From JAIPEK01 sp041685935 (GTDB lineage Bacteria > Desulfobacterota > Desulfobacteria > Desulfobacterales > Desulfobacteraceae): a stretch of DNA of 11,606 nucleotides. The notes under the pieces are model-generated. The model ran no database searches. It worked only from the letters and a program-made list of their open reading frames with translations, and was not told the DNA's origin. The stretch lies in NCBI GenBank assembly GCA_041685935.1, contig JAWLES010000073.1:1-11606 (forward strand), read 5' to 3'. The position numbers and the translations under genes are program-made. Below are positions 1 through 8,361 of the stretch, one piece after another (within the stretch, counting starts at the first letter, position 1; every line of letters starts with the position of its first letter).

Positions 1-1959
1 GAGGTCATCAAAGCGGCGGTCTGGCAGGTGAAGGTGGGACGGGTGAGGCTTTTGTTCCTTGATACCAACCTCAGGGAAAACTCGGCCTTTGCCAGAAACA
101 TCACTTCCAGGCTCTATGCCAGCGACCCGGATGTCCGCGTTGCCCAGGAGGCGCTTCTCGGCATCGGAGGTGTCCGTGCCCTCAAGGCGCTGGATATTTT
201 TCCGGTGGTTTGTCATCTGAACGAAGGGCACTGCTCTTTTGCCTGCATGGAAAGACTTTCCATGATAATGGACAAGTACGGTGTGGATGTTGCCGCTGCC
301 GTGGAAATTTCCAGGCGAAGTTCGGTTTTCACCACGCATACCCCTGTGGCTGCAGGGCATGATGAATTTTACGATTCCGGTGTAACCCCTTATATCCGGG
401 ATTTCACTGACCGATTCGGCCTTTCCGGGTCAGAGATTCTCTCATGGGGCAAGCCCTATGAAAACAAGGATACTGAACTGTTTTCAATGTTCGTGCTGGG
501 GATGCATCTTTCCGGTTATATTAACGGTGTCAGCCGGCTTCACGGACAGGTGGCCAGAAAAATGTGGACGTGTGCATGGCCAAAGCGGTACCCGGAAGAA
601 ATTCCCATCACCCACGTGACCAACGGGGTTCACATCCTCTCCTACATATCCGCCCAGAAGTCCGCCCTGCTTGAGCGTTATATTGCAACCGACTGGGGAG
701 AAAAAGTCTCTGACCCGGAAATCGTTGCAAGGATTGATGAAATGGATGACGAGGAGCTCTGGCGGACCCATGAGATTGAAAGGGCAAGGCTTGTCAGACG
801 CTGCAGGCGTCTTTTGATACATCAGTACGGATTGCGTAACGCACCGAGATACGTCATGGACGAGGTGGAAAACGCACTGGACAACACAACGCTGACCATC
901 TGTTTTGCACGGCGTTTTGCCACATACAAGCGGGCGGATCTTTTGCTGAAAGACCCGGAGCGATTGCTCCGCATAATTAATTCGGAGCGCCGGCCTGTCC
1001 AGTTTGTATTCGCAGGCAAGGCTCACCCGAGCGACAACGAGGGAAAAGAGCTTGTTCAGAGGATAGTCGAATTTGCAAGAAAGCATGAAGTCCGCCACAG
1101 GTTTGTTTTTATCGAAGATTATGACATCAACGTGGCCAGGTACATGGTCCAGGGCTGCGATGTCTGGCTGAATACGCCAAGGAGGCCTAACGAGGCCTGT
1201 GGCACATCCGGCATGAAGGCGTCAGCCAACGGAGGGCTCAATCTGAGTATCCTTGACGGGTGGTGGTGTGAAGCCTATCATGAAAAAAGGGGATGGGCAA
1301 TCGCTTCAGGCGAGGTGCATGATGACCATGAATACCAGGACATGGTGGAAAGCCAGGCGCTGTATAACCTGCTTGAAAATGAAGTTGTACCTTGTTTTTA
1401 CGACAGAAAGAGCGGCAGTGCACCGAAAAAATGGATCAATATGATGAAAGAGGCCATGAAAATGGCGATACTGGAATATTCAAGCCACAGGATGGTGAAA
1501 GATTATTCAGACCGGTTTTATCTGCCTGCATCGAAAAACCTCAAGCTTCTCACTGAAAATGATGCCTTGGCAGCAAGGAAGCTGGCCTCCAGGATGAAGC
1601 GGCTCGATAGCCTGTGGGACGGGGTAGAGGTTGAAAACCCCGGCGTTTTGCAGTATAATTCCTTTAAGGTGGGGGATACCTTCAGGGTAACCTGCCGGGT
1701 GGACCTGGGAGAGCTCTCCCCTGAAGAGGTCCGGGTTCAACTCTACTACGGCCGCCTGAAATCGAATGATGAGCTTCACGGAGCGCGAACCGGAGACATG
1801 TGGATACAGGAAATCCTCGGAGAGGGAGCGTACATATTCGCATGTACGGTCACGTGCGAGGATTCCGGAAGGTTCGGTTATACGGTCCGTACGGTGCCGA
1901 AAGGGGATGAAGTTCTGACCGCCACACCGGGCCTGATCACATGGGCCGCACAATCCTGA
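1..1959 (+). CDS. glgP: Alpha-glucan (glycogen/maltodextrin) phosphorylase, 5'-truncated by window edge
   Basis: This GT35 phosphorylase is a cytoplasmic, pyridoxal-phosphate-dependent enzyme that cleaves terminal alpha-1,4 glucosyl units with phosphate to give glucose-1-phosphate. The frame is open from base 1, so the gene begins upstream. About 652 residues are visible and, by family length (roughly 850), some 200 N-terminal residues are missing. The first internal ATG (28) lies within conserved sequence and is not a credible start. Visible motifs are NEGHCSF and THTPVAAGHDEF, then the C-terminal half with FARRFATYKR, FAGKAHPSDNEGK and NTPRRPNEACGTSGMKASANGG. The Lys of GTSGMK (codon 1216-1218) is the expected PLP lysine. 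The wording fits the short bacterial/archaeal alpha-glucan phosphorylase branch rather than the E. coli GlgP/MalP branch. The synthase gene follows after 25 bases, suggesting one operon. Confidence in the family is high; in vivo substrate chain length is unknown. Confidence 0.93.
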   Translation, partial: EVIKAAVWQVKVGRVRLLFLDTNLRENSAFARNITSRLYASDPDVRVAQEALLGIGGVRALKALDIFPVVCHLNEGHCSFACMERLSMIMDKYGVDVAAAVEISRRSSVFTTHTPVAAGHDEFYDSGVTPYIRDFTDRFGLSGSEILSWGKPYENKDTELFSMFVLGMHLSGYINGVSRLHGQVARKMWTCAWPKRYPEEIPITHVTNGVHILSYISAQKSALLERYIATDWGEKVSDPEIVARIDEMDDEELWRTHEIERARLVRRCRRLLIHQYGLRNAPRYVMDEVENALDNTTLTICFARRFATYKRADLLLKDPERLLRIINSERRPVQFVFAGKAHPSDNEGKELVQRIVEFARKHEVRHRFVFIEDYDINVARYMVQGCDVWLNTPRRPNEACGTSGMKASANGGLNLSILDGWWCEAYHEKRGWAIASGEVHDDHEYQDMVESQALYNLLENEVVPCFYDRKSGSAPKKWINMMKEAMKMAILEYSSHRMVKDYSDRFYLPASKNLKLLTENDALAARKLASRMKRLDSLWDGVEVENPGVLQYNSFKVGDTFRVTCRVDLGELSPEEVRVQLYYGRLKSNDELHGARTGDMWIQEILGEGAYIFACTVTCEDSGRFGYTVRTVPKGDEVLTATPGLITWAAQS

Positions 1960-1974
1960 GCCTTGTTGCTGAAT

Positions 1975-1980
1975 GGAGGG
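1975..1980 (+). promoter_or_regulatory. Ribosome binding site deciding the glgA start
   Basis: The run GGAGGG is a strong Shine-Dalgarno match, with GGAGG ending 5 bases before the ATG at 1985. An in-frame ATG at 1973 overlaps this same motif and would itself have no upstream ribosome binding site. The ATG at 1985 is therefore the better start. Confidence 0.7.
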
Positions 1981-1984
1981 AACC

Positions 1985-3490
1985 ATGCATGAAAAGAAAA
2001 GAAAACCCAGGATCCTGATCGTGACCCCTGAAGTAACCTATCTCCCCGAAGGGATGGGCAACATGGCCAACTACTCCGCCAAAGCGGGAGGCCTTGCCGA
2101 TGTTTCAGCCGCGCTTATCAGCGCCCTGTTTGATCTTGGGTGTGATGTGCATGTGGCTCTCCCTGACTATCGGAATCTGTTTAACGATGCTCCCGAGGTT
2201 TTCAGCAGGGAACTGGTGAGGATACGGCAGCGGCTCAACAACGAGAGAATTCATCTGGCAGAGGACCGGGCCTTTTACTATTTGAACACGGTCTACTCGG
2301 GATACTCCGACCAGGATGTAAAGGTGTCCCTGGCATTCCAGAGGGAGCTTCTGTACAATATCATCCCGCGGGTCAACCCGGACATTATTCACTGCAACGA
2401 CTGGATGACCGGACTTGTTCCGGCCATGGCAAAACAGTTCGAGATTCCCTGCCTGTTCACCGTACACAATATTCATACGGTAACCGCAACAATGGCGGAA
2501 ATTGAGGACCGGGGAATTGACGCCCCGCTCTTCTGGAATTATCTCTATTTCCGGAATCCGCCGCATAACTATGAGGAAAGCAGGGAGTGGAACCGGGTGG
2601 ATTTTCTTGTTTCAGGGGTGTTTGCATCCCATTATGTGAACACGGTGAGCCCTTCTTTCCTGCAGGAGATTGTCAGCGGCCGGCATCCCTTTGTTATCGA
2701 ACCGCTGCGTCAGGAGCTTGCAAACAAGCTGCACGCAGGATGCGCCGACGGAGTGCTCAATGCCCCGGAACCGGAGTTCAACCCGGCGGTGGACGAGAAG
2801 ATCCGGTTCAATTACGGGCCCAAGAACCACAGGAGTAAGAAGGCGGAGAACAAACTTGCTCTTCAGGATATCCTCGGACTTGATAAGGATGAAAACGCCC
2901 CGCTTTTTTTCTGGCCCTCCCGGCTCGATCCGGTCCAGAAGGGGTGCGGACTTCTTGCCGATATCCTTCACAATATCGTGGCGGAATACTGGGAGGATCG
3001 GCTCCAGATAGTTTTTGTGGCCAGCGGCCAGTACCAGGTGCATTTTACGGATATTGTCCGGTTTCACAATATAGAAAACCGGGTAGCGGTTTGTGATTTT
3101 GTGGAGGAGTTATCCCATCAGGCGTTTGCTGCTTCCGATTTTATTCTTATGCCGTCCTCTTTCGAACCCTGCGGTCTTCCCCAGATGGTCGGCTGCATCT
3201 ACGGAGCCCTTCCTGTTGTGCATGATACCGGCGGACTCCATGACACCATCCGGCAGATGGATGTTGAAAATCACACCGGTAACGGGTTTCTGTTCAACGT
3301 TCATGATTCAGGCGGTTTGAAATGGGCGGTGGACAGGGCAATGGATTTTTTCAGGCTCGACGCGGACGTCAGGGAAAACCAGGTAAGGCGCGTGATGATT
3401 GAAGGGGTTCTTGAATTCAATCATGCGGAATGTGCTGAAAAATATATTCAACTGTATGCAAAAATGCTGAAAAGGCCCTTTCTTGTCTGA
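1985..3490 (+). CDS. glgA: Glycogen (starch) synthase, GT5 family
   Basis: This cytoplasmic GT-B glucosyltransferase extends alpha-1,4-glucan chains from a nucleotide-activated glucose, usually ADP-glucose in bacteria. From ATG 1985 it is 501 residues, slightly longer than typical bacterial GlgA (about 480). N-terminal domain: ILIVTPEV, then the nucleotide-sugar loop KAGGLADV (residues 33-40; the Lys matches the KTGGL lysine of E. coli), then IHCNDWMTG and TVHNIH. C-terminal domain: SRLDPVQKG with the Arg and Lys expected to hold the phosphates, then SSFEPCGLPQ with the expected catalytic Glu near residue 394, then DTGGLHDT. About 10 extra residues lie between the first strand and KAGGL compared with E. 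coli-type enzymes. The gene sits between glgP and glgB and overlaps glgB by 8 bases, pointing to translational coupling. No glgC is visible, so donor choice (ADP- or UDP-glucose) is not proven here. Confidence 0.92.
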   Translation: MHEKKRKPRILIVTPEVTYLPEGMGNMANYSAKAGGLADVSAALISALFDLGCDVHVALPDYRNLFNDAPEVFSRELVRIRQRLNNERIHLAEDRAFYYLNTVYSGYSDQDVKVSLAFQRELLYNIIPRVNPDIIHCNDWMTGLVPAMAKQFEIPCLFTVHNIHTVTATMAEIEDRGIDAPLFWNYLYFRNPPHNYEESREWNRVDFLVSGVFASHYVNTVSPSFLQEIVSGRHPFVIEPLRQELANKLHAGCADGVLNAPEPEFNPAVDEKIRFNYGPKNHRSKKAENKLALQDILGLDKDENAPLFFWPSRLDPVQKGCGLLADILHNIVAEYWEDRLQIVFVASGQYQVHFTDIVRFHNIENRVAVCDFVEELSHQAFAASDFILMPSSFEPCGLPQMVGCIYGALPVVHDTGGLHDTIRQMDVENHTGNGFLFNVHDSGGLKWAVDRAMDFFRLDADVRENQVRRVMIEGVLEFNHAECAEKYIQLYAKMLKRPFLV

Positions 3491-5462
3491 TAACTATATC
3501 AATACTGACCCTTATCTTGCCCCTTACAGGGACGGAGTGCTGAAGATTCTTGAATATACCAGGCTGAAGGAGCGGCTGATCCGCAGGTATTTCGCACCTT
3601 CCTTGTACGGGTTTGCTGATTATCACCTGGCATTCGGCCTTCACGGAACCCGGGACGGCTGGATTTTCAGGGAATGGGCTCCCTTTGCCGATTCCATCCA
3701 TATCATAGGCCAGGCCACGGACTGGGAAAAGGATGACCGTTACAAACTCGAGCGCGTCAGTGATGCAGGTGTTTTTGAAAGACGGTTCGGAAAAGATGCG
3801 TTTCATCACAAGGATCTTTATCGTCTGAAAGTGGAGTGGGACGGCGGTGAAGGCGACCGGATTCCCACTGCAGCCCGCAGGGTGGTGCAGGACCCGGATA
3901 CCTTGATATTCAATGCCCAGGTCCTCGATTCTGAACCGTTTCAATGGCAGGTGCCTGAATTTGAATCCCGGCCTGATCCTGTTTTGATTTACGAGGCCCA
4001 TGTGGGCATGGCCCAGGAAGAGGGCAGGGTAGGGACTTATGCAGAGTTTGAAAAGCATGTTCTGCCGAAAATCAAAAAAGCCGGGTACAATGCGATTCAG
4101 CTGATGGCAGTGCAGGAGCATCCCTATTACGGTTCCTTTGGATACCATGTTTCCAGCTTTTTCGCCCCGTCATCCAGGTTCGGCACACCCGAGGAGCTGA
4201 AAAGCCTTATTGACAAGGCCCATGCCATGGGTCTCAGCGTTTTTATGGATATCATCCATTCCCATGCCGTGAGTAACGAAGTAGAGGGTCTTTCCCGGTT
4301 TGACGGTACTGACTGCCAGTTTTTTCACGGGGGCGAGAGGGGATGGCACAGGCTCTGGGACTCCAGATGCTTCAACTACGGCAAGCTCATGGTGCAAAGG
4401 TTCCTGCTGTCGAATCTGCGTTACTGGCTAGAAGAATTCAACGTGGACGGTTTCCGGTTTGACGGCATCACAAGCATGCTTTTTGAAGATCACGGACTCT
4501 CAAGGTCGTTCACCAGTTATGATGATTATTATAACAGTGGCCTGGATTTGGACGGGCTTGCGTATCTCTATCTTGCCAACCGGCTTGTGCACAATATCTC
4601 CCCTGCCGCCGTGACCATTGCAGAGGATGTCAGCGGTTTCCCCGGGCTTGCCGCCCCTGCGGAAAAGGGAGGAATAGGGTTTGACTACAGGTTTTCCATG
4701 GGAGTTCCGGACTACTGGATTAAACTTCTCAAGGAATATGCAGATGAAAGCTGGCCCCTGGGAACCTTGTGGCATGAACTGATTTCAAGCCGGGAGGAGG
4801 AAAAGACCATCAGTTATGTGGAATCCCATGACCAGGCCCTGGTGGGAGACAAGACCGTTATGATGCGGCTTATGGGTGAGGATATATACCACGCCATGTC
4901 GGTTTACAGTACCGGTCTCAAGACTTTCAGGGCGGTAAGCCTGCACAAGATGATCCGGCTTGTTACCATCGGGACAGCCAAAAGCGGATATCTTAATTTC
5001 ATGGGCAACGAGTTCGGCCATCCGGAGTGGATCGACTTTCCGGGTGAGCCCAACAACTGGTCCTACCAGTACGCAAGACGCCAGTGGTCGCTTCGGGACA
5101 ACCATGTTCTGTATTACAGCAAGCTTGCAGAATTTGACGCCGCAATGATCAAGCTTGTAAAATCAGGCAGGGTTCTGGATTCCAAAAGGCCGGATCTGCT
5201 GCATATCCACGAAGAAAACCGTGTCATCGCATTCACGAGGGGAACTTTTGTTTTTGTGTTCAACTTTCATCATGACCATTCCTATCAGGACTACATGATC
5301 CAGGCTCCGTCCGGGACCTACAAAACAGTCCTGAACACTGACGAATCAAGGTTCGGGGGGCACGGCAGGCTGGTGGACGACCAGGTTCACCATGCACGTG
5401 AAGCAGAAGGGCTGAGCCTGTATATTCCGACAAGAACAGGGATCGTTCTCAACCGGATGTAA
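3483..5462 (+). CDS. glgB: 1,4-alpha-glucan branching enzyme, eukaryotic GBE1/SBE-like (CBM48-GH13)
   Basis: This enzyme cuts an alpha-1,4 chain and re-attaches it by an alpha-1,6 link, creating glycogen branches. It has 659 residues. Order: an N-terminal helix segment with TDPYLAPY, a CBM48-type beta-sandwich around residues 45-150 (IFREWAPFADSIHIIG), the GH13 barrel, and a C-terminal beta domain (FVFNFHHDHSYQDY). Catalytic motifs are visible: DIIHSH (256-261), DGFRFD with nucleophile Asp327, IAEDVSG with acid/base Glu381, and ESHDQAL with Asp450. The stretches DIIHSHAVSN, FDGTD, LWDSR and DGFRFDGITSML resemble animal and plant branching enzymes more than E. coli GlgB. The start is TTG at 3483, with AAGG at 3472-3475 as a plausible ribosome site. 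The TDPYL motif near residue 10 matches family N-termini, and no ATG fits. The first 8 bases overlap glgA. The gene ends 76 bases from the convergent uvrA stop; no clear terminator lies between. Confidence 0.93.
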   Translation: MSDNYINTDPYLAPYRDGVLKILEYTRLKERLIRRYFAPSLYGFADYHLAFGLHGTRDGWIFREWAPFADSIHIIGQATDWEKDDRYKLERVSDAGVFERRFGKDAFHHKDLYRLKVEWDGGEGDRIPTAARRVVQDPDTLIFNAQVLDSEPFQWQVPEFESRPDPVLIYEAHVGMAQEEGRVGTYAEFEKHVLPKIKKAGYNAIQLMAVQEHPYYGSFGYHVSSFFAPSSRFGTPEELKSLIDKAHAMGLSVFMDIIHSHAVSNEVEGLSRFDGTDCQFFHGGERGWHRLWDSRCFNYGKLMVQRFLLSNLRYWLEEFNVDGFRFDGITSMLFEDHGLSRSFTSYDDYYNSGLDLDGLAYLYLANRLVHNISPAAVTIAEDVSGFPGLAAPAEKGGIGFDYRFSMGVPDYWIKLLKEYADESWPLGTLWHELISSREEEKTISYVESHDQALVGDKTVMMRLMGEDIYHAMSVYSTGLKTFRAVSLHKMIRLVTIGTAKSGYLNFMGNEFGHPEWIDFPGEPNNWSYQYARRQWSLRDNHVLYYSKLAEFDAAMIKLVKSGRVLDSKRPDLLHIHEENRVIAFTRGTFVFVFNFHHDHSYQDYMIQAPSGTYKTVLNTDESRFGGHGRLVDDQVHHAREAEGLSLYIPTRTGIVLNRM

Positions 5463-5538
5463 CAGCTCTCTTTTCGGGCATACTTTTGTGAAACCCTTTC
5501 CTGACTTGCTTCTTGGCCGGCGGTTTCTGATCGCCTGG

Positions 5539-8361
5539 TTATCTTTCCAGCATTTGTTTTAAAAACTGTCCGGTGTATGAGGAGGGGACATCTTTTACCT
5601 GTTCCGGCGTTCCCGTGGCAATGATTTCTCCGCCCCTGTCTCCCCCCTCCGGGCCGAGATCAATGATATGGTCGGCGTATTTAACTACATCCAGGTTGTG
5701 CTCTATGACCACCACTGTATTGCCGGTCTCCACAAGCCGGTTGAGGACGGTGAGCAGTTTTTTGATATCATCCGTGTGAAGGCCAGTGGTGGGCTCGTCA
5801 AGAATATAGATTGTCCGGCCGGTGCTCCGCTTGCTAAGTTCCCTTGCAAGTTTTATCCGCTGTGCCTCCCCGCCTGAGAGGGTGATGGCGGACTGGCCGA
5901 GCTTTACATATCCGAGTCCCACATCCACAAGGGTCTGGAGTTTGGATCTGATGGTGCCAAGCTTGTCAAAGAATCTCAGAGCCTGATTGATGGTCATATC
6001 CAGGACTTCCGCGATATTGTTCCCCCTGTATCTGATATCAAGGGTCTCACGGTTGTAGCGCTTTCCGCCGCAGATGTCGCATGATACGTAAACGTCAGGG
6101 AGAAAATGCATTTCGATTTTAATGATTCCGTCTCCTGAACAGGATTCGCACCTGCCGCCTTTGACGTTAAAACTGAATCTTCCTGGTTTGTATCCCTTGG
6201 CCCGGGCTTCGGGGGTCTGGGCGAAAAGTTCCCTTATGTGTGTGAATACACCGGTGTAGGTTGCGGGATTGCTTCTGGGGGTTCTGCCGATGGGGGACTG
6301 GTCGATATGAACCACCTTGTCGAGATATTTCAGCCCGGAGATGCCGTTGTGGGTGCCGGGAATCGCGCGGGAGCCGTGAAGTCTGTTCATGAGCGTGTTG
6401 TAAAGTGTGGTCAGTACCAGTGTGGATTTTCCTGATCCTGACACCCCGGTTACACATATGAAGGTGCCAAGGGGAAAGCTTGCTGTAATGGATTTGAGGT
6501 TATTGGAAGCCGCGTCTTTGATCACCAGGGCTTTACCGTTGCCATTCCGTCTTTTCCCGGGTATTTCGATCCTCTTTTTTCCGGAAAGGTACTCTCCGGT
6601 GAGCGAGGTTCCTTCGGCAGCAAGTTGTTCAGGGGTGCCGGAAAACACCACTTCTCCGCCGTTAATCCCTGCTGCGGGGCCCATGTCGATGACATGGTCG
6701 GATGACAGGATGGTCTCTTCGTCATGCTCCACCACAAGAACCGAGTTGCCGACATCCTTGAGGTTTTTCAGGGTGTCGAGCAGCCTTTTGTTGTCCCGCT
6801 GGTGAAGTCCGATGCTGGGTTCGTCCAGTACATACAGCACACCGGTGAGTTTGGAGCCGATCTGGGTGGCGAGCCTGATTCTCTGGCTCTCTCCGCCCGA
6901 CAGGGTGGCTGCGGAACGGTCAAGGGTGAGGTACTCAAGGCCGACGCTTTTGAGAAACCCGAGCCGCTCCTTGAGCTCCTTGACTATTCCTTCAGAGATG
7001 AGAAGGTCCTTTCCTTCAAATGCAAGTGAGTTGACAAATTTTTCCGCATTTTCCACGGACATGGCTGTGAATTCATAAACAGCCAGTCCCTGTACCTTTA
7101 CTGACCCTGATGATCTGTTAAGCCTCGTACCCCTGCATTCAGTGCATTTTTTAAAACTCAGGTACCGTTTGATGTCTTCCCTTGACCAGTGGGAGTCGGT
7201 TTCATGGTACCGCCTGTTCAAATTGGGTATAACACCTTCAAAGGGTTTGTTGTAAAGCTTTCGCTTTTTGCCCCTCTCCATGTAAAACGGAATTTTTTCC
7301 TTTTTGGATCCGTACAGGATCACGTCCTGGAATTTTTCATCAAGCTCTTTGAAAGGAGTATAAATGTCCTGGTTGTAATAAGCGGTCAGAGCGTCCAGGA
7401 ACTCCATGAACTGCACTGAGTTTTTTCCGGACCATGGCAGGACCGCCCCGTCCCGCAAAGAAAGGCTCTTGTCCGGTACGATCAGGTCCGGGTCGAAACG
7501 GGTGACCGATCCGAGACCGTCACAGCCGGGACAGGCTCCCTGGGGCGAGTTAAAGGAAAAGCTTGCAGGAGTGAACTCGGGGTAGCTGATTGAGCACTTC
7601 ATGCATGAGGAGTTTTCACTGAACAGGGTCTCCTCTCCGGTATCAGCATCCAGGATGGTGACGACACCCTGTGTGAGTGAAAGTGCAAGCTCAACCGAGT
7701 CGGTCAGCCGCTTTTCAATTCCGGGTTTGATGACCAGCCGGTCCACAACCGCATCAATGGTATGTTTTTTTGTTTTGGCAAGTTTGGGCGGTTCCTCTGT
7801 TGAATAAATCTCCCCGTCTATGCGTACCCGCGCAAACCCTTCCTTGACAAAACTCTTCAGCGTAACTTCATGGGTCCCTTTTTTATTGGTGACCACCGGC
7901 GCGAGAACCATGATTCTGGTGCGGTCCCCGAGCGAAGTGATTCTGTCAGTGATCTGATCCACGGACATGGAGGATATGGGATCGCCGCACTTGTAGCAGT
8001 GGGGGACCCCGACTCTGGCATACAGCAGCCGCAGGTAGTCGTATATTTCAGTGACTGTGCCAACCGTGGACCTGGGGTTGTGGCCGGCTGTTTTCTGTTC
8101 GATGGAGATGGCCGGAGAGAGCCCCATGATAAAGTCCACATCAGGTTTGTCCATCTGGCCGAGAAACTGCCTTGCATAGGTGGACAAAGATTCCACGTAC
8201 CGTCTCTGCCCCTCTGCATAAAGAGTGTCAAAAGCAAGGGTTGATTTTCCGGAGCCTGACAGTCCGGTGATGGTAACAAGACGGTTTCTGGGAATTTCCA
8301 CATTGATATTTTTCAGGTTGTGCTCTCTGGCACCCTGGATAATAATTTTATCTGAACTCAT
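5539..8361 (-). CDS. uvrA: Excinuclease ABC subunit A (UvrA)
   Basis: UvrA is the dimeric DNA-damage sensor of nucleotide excision repair; it loads UvrB at lesions. The 940-residue length equals the classical size. Visible: first Walker A GLSGSGKS (33-40); a zinc module C253/C256/C277/C280; an extra CxxC at 406/409 seen in many UvrA proteins; ABC signature LSGGE (487-491) with Walker B VLDEP (Asp513). The second half has Walker A GVSGSGKS (639-646), zinc module C738/C741/C761/C764, signature LSGGE (828-832) and Walker B ILDEP (Asp855). All key residues are present, so the protein should be functional. The frame is open back to 8445, but the start is placed at ATG 8361: MSSDKIIIQGAREHNLKNI is the conserved UvrA N-terminus, and the 28 residues upstream are read from the 3' end of pdxA. 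The ATG shares its A with the pdxA TAA stop (TAATG), so translation is probably coupled to pdxA. Confidence 0.97.
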   Translation of the reverse strand: MSSDKIIIQGAREHNLKNINVEIPRNRLVTITGLSGSGKSTLAFDTLYAEGQRRYVESLSTYARQFLGQMDKPDVDFIMGLSPAISIEQKTAGHNPRSTVGTVTEIYDYLRLLYARVGVPHCYKCGDPISSMSVDQITDRITSLGDRTRIMVLAPVVTNKKGTHEVTLKSFVKEGFARVRIDGEIYSTEEPPKLAKTKKHTIDAVVDRLVIKPGIEKRLTDSVELALSLTQGVVTILDADTGEETLFSENSSCMKCSISYPEFTPASFSFNSPQGACPGCDGLGSVTRFDPDLIVPDKSLSLRDGAVLPWSGKNSVQFMEFLDALTAYYNQDIYTPFKELDEKFQDVILYGSKKEKIPFYMERGKKRKLYNKPFEGVIPNLNRRYHETDSHWSREDIKRYLSFKKCTECRGTRLNRSSGSVKVQGLAVYEFTAMSVENAEKFVNSLAFEGKDLLISEGIVKELKERLGFLKSVGLEYLTLDRSAATLSGGESQRIRLATQIGSKLTGVLYVLDEPSIGLHQRDNKRLLDTLKNLKDVGNSVLVVEHDEETILSSDHVIDMGPAAGINGGEVVFSGTPEQLAAEGTSLTGEYLSGKKRIEIPGKRRNGNGKALVIKDAASNNLKSITASFPLGTFICVTGVSGSGKSTLVLTTLYNTLMNRLHGSRAIPGTHNGISGLKYLDKVVHIDQSPIGRTPRSNPATYTGVFTHIRELFAQTPEARAKGYKPGRFSFNVKGGRCESCSGDGIIKIEMHFLPDVYVSCDICGGKRYNRETLDIRYRGNNIAEVLDMTINQALRFFDKLGTIRSKLQTLVDVGLGYVKLGQSAITLSGGEAQRIKLARELSKRSTGRTIYILDEPTTGLHTDDIKKLLTVLNRLVETGNTVVVIEHNLDVVKYADHIIDLGPEGGDRGGEIIATGTPEQVKDVPSSYTGQFLKQMLER

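Noticed and set aside
3417..4148. 243-codon open frame antisense to the glgA/glgB junction
   Set aside because: It lies wholly opposite well-supported genes and shows no family motif; it mirrors the codon bias of the sense strand.
5490..5527. GAAACC...GGTTTC inverted repeat between glgB and uvrA as a bidirectional terminator
   Set aside because: Arms are only 6 bases with a 26-base loop and no T-run on either side; too weak to call.
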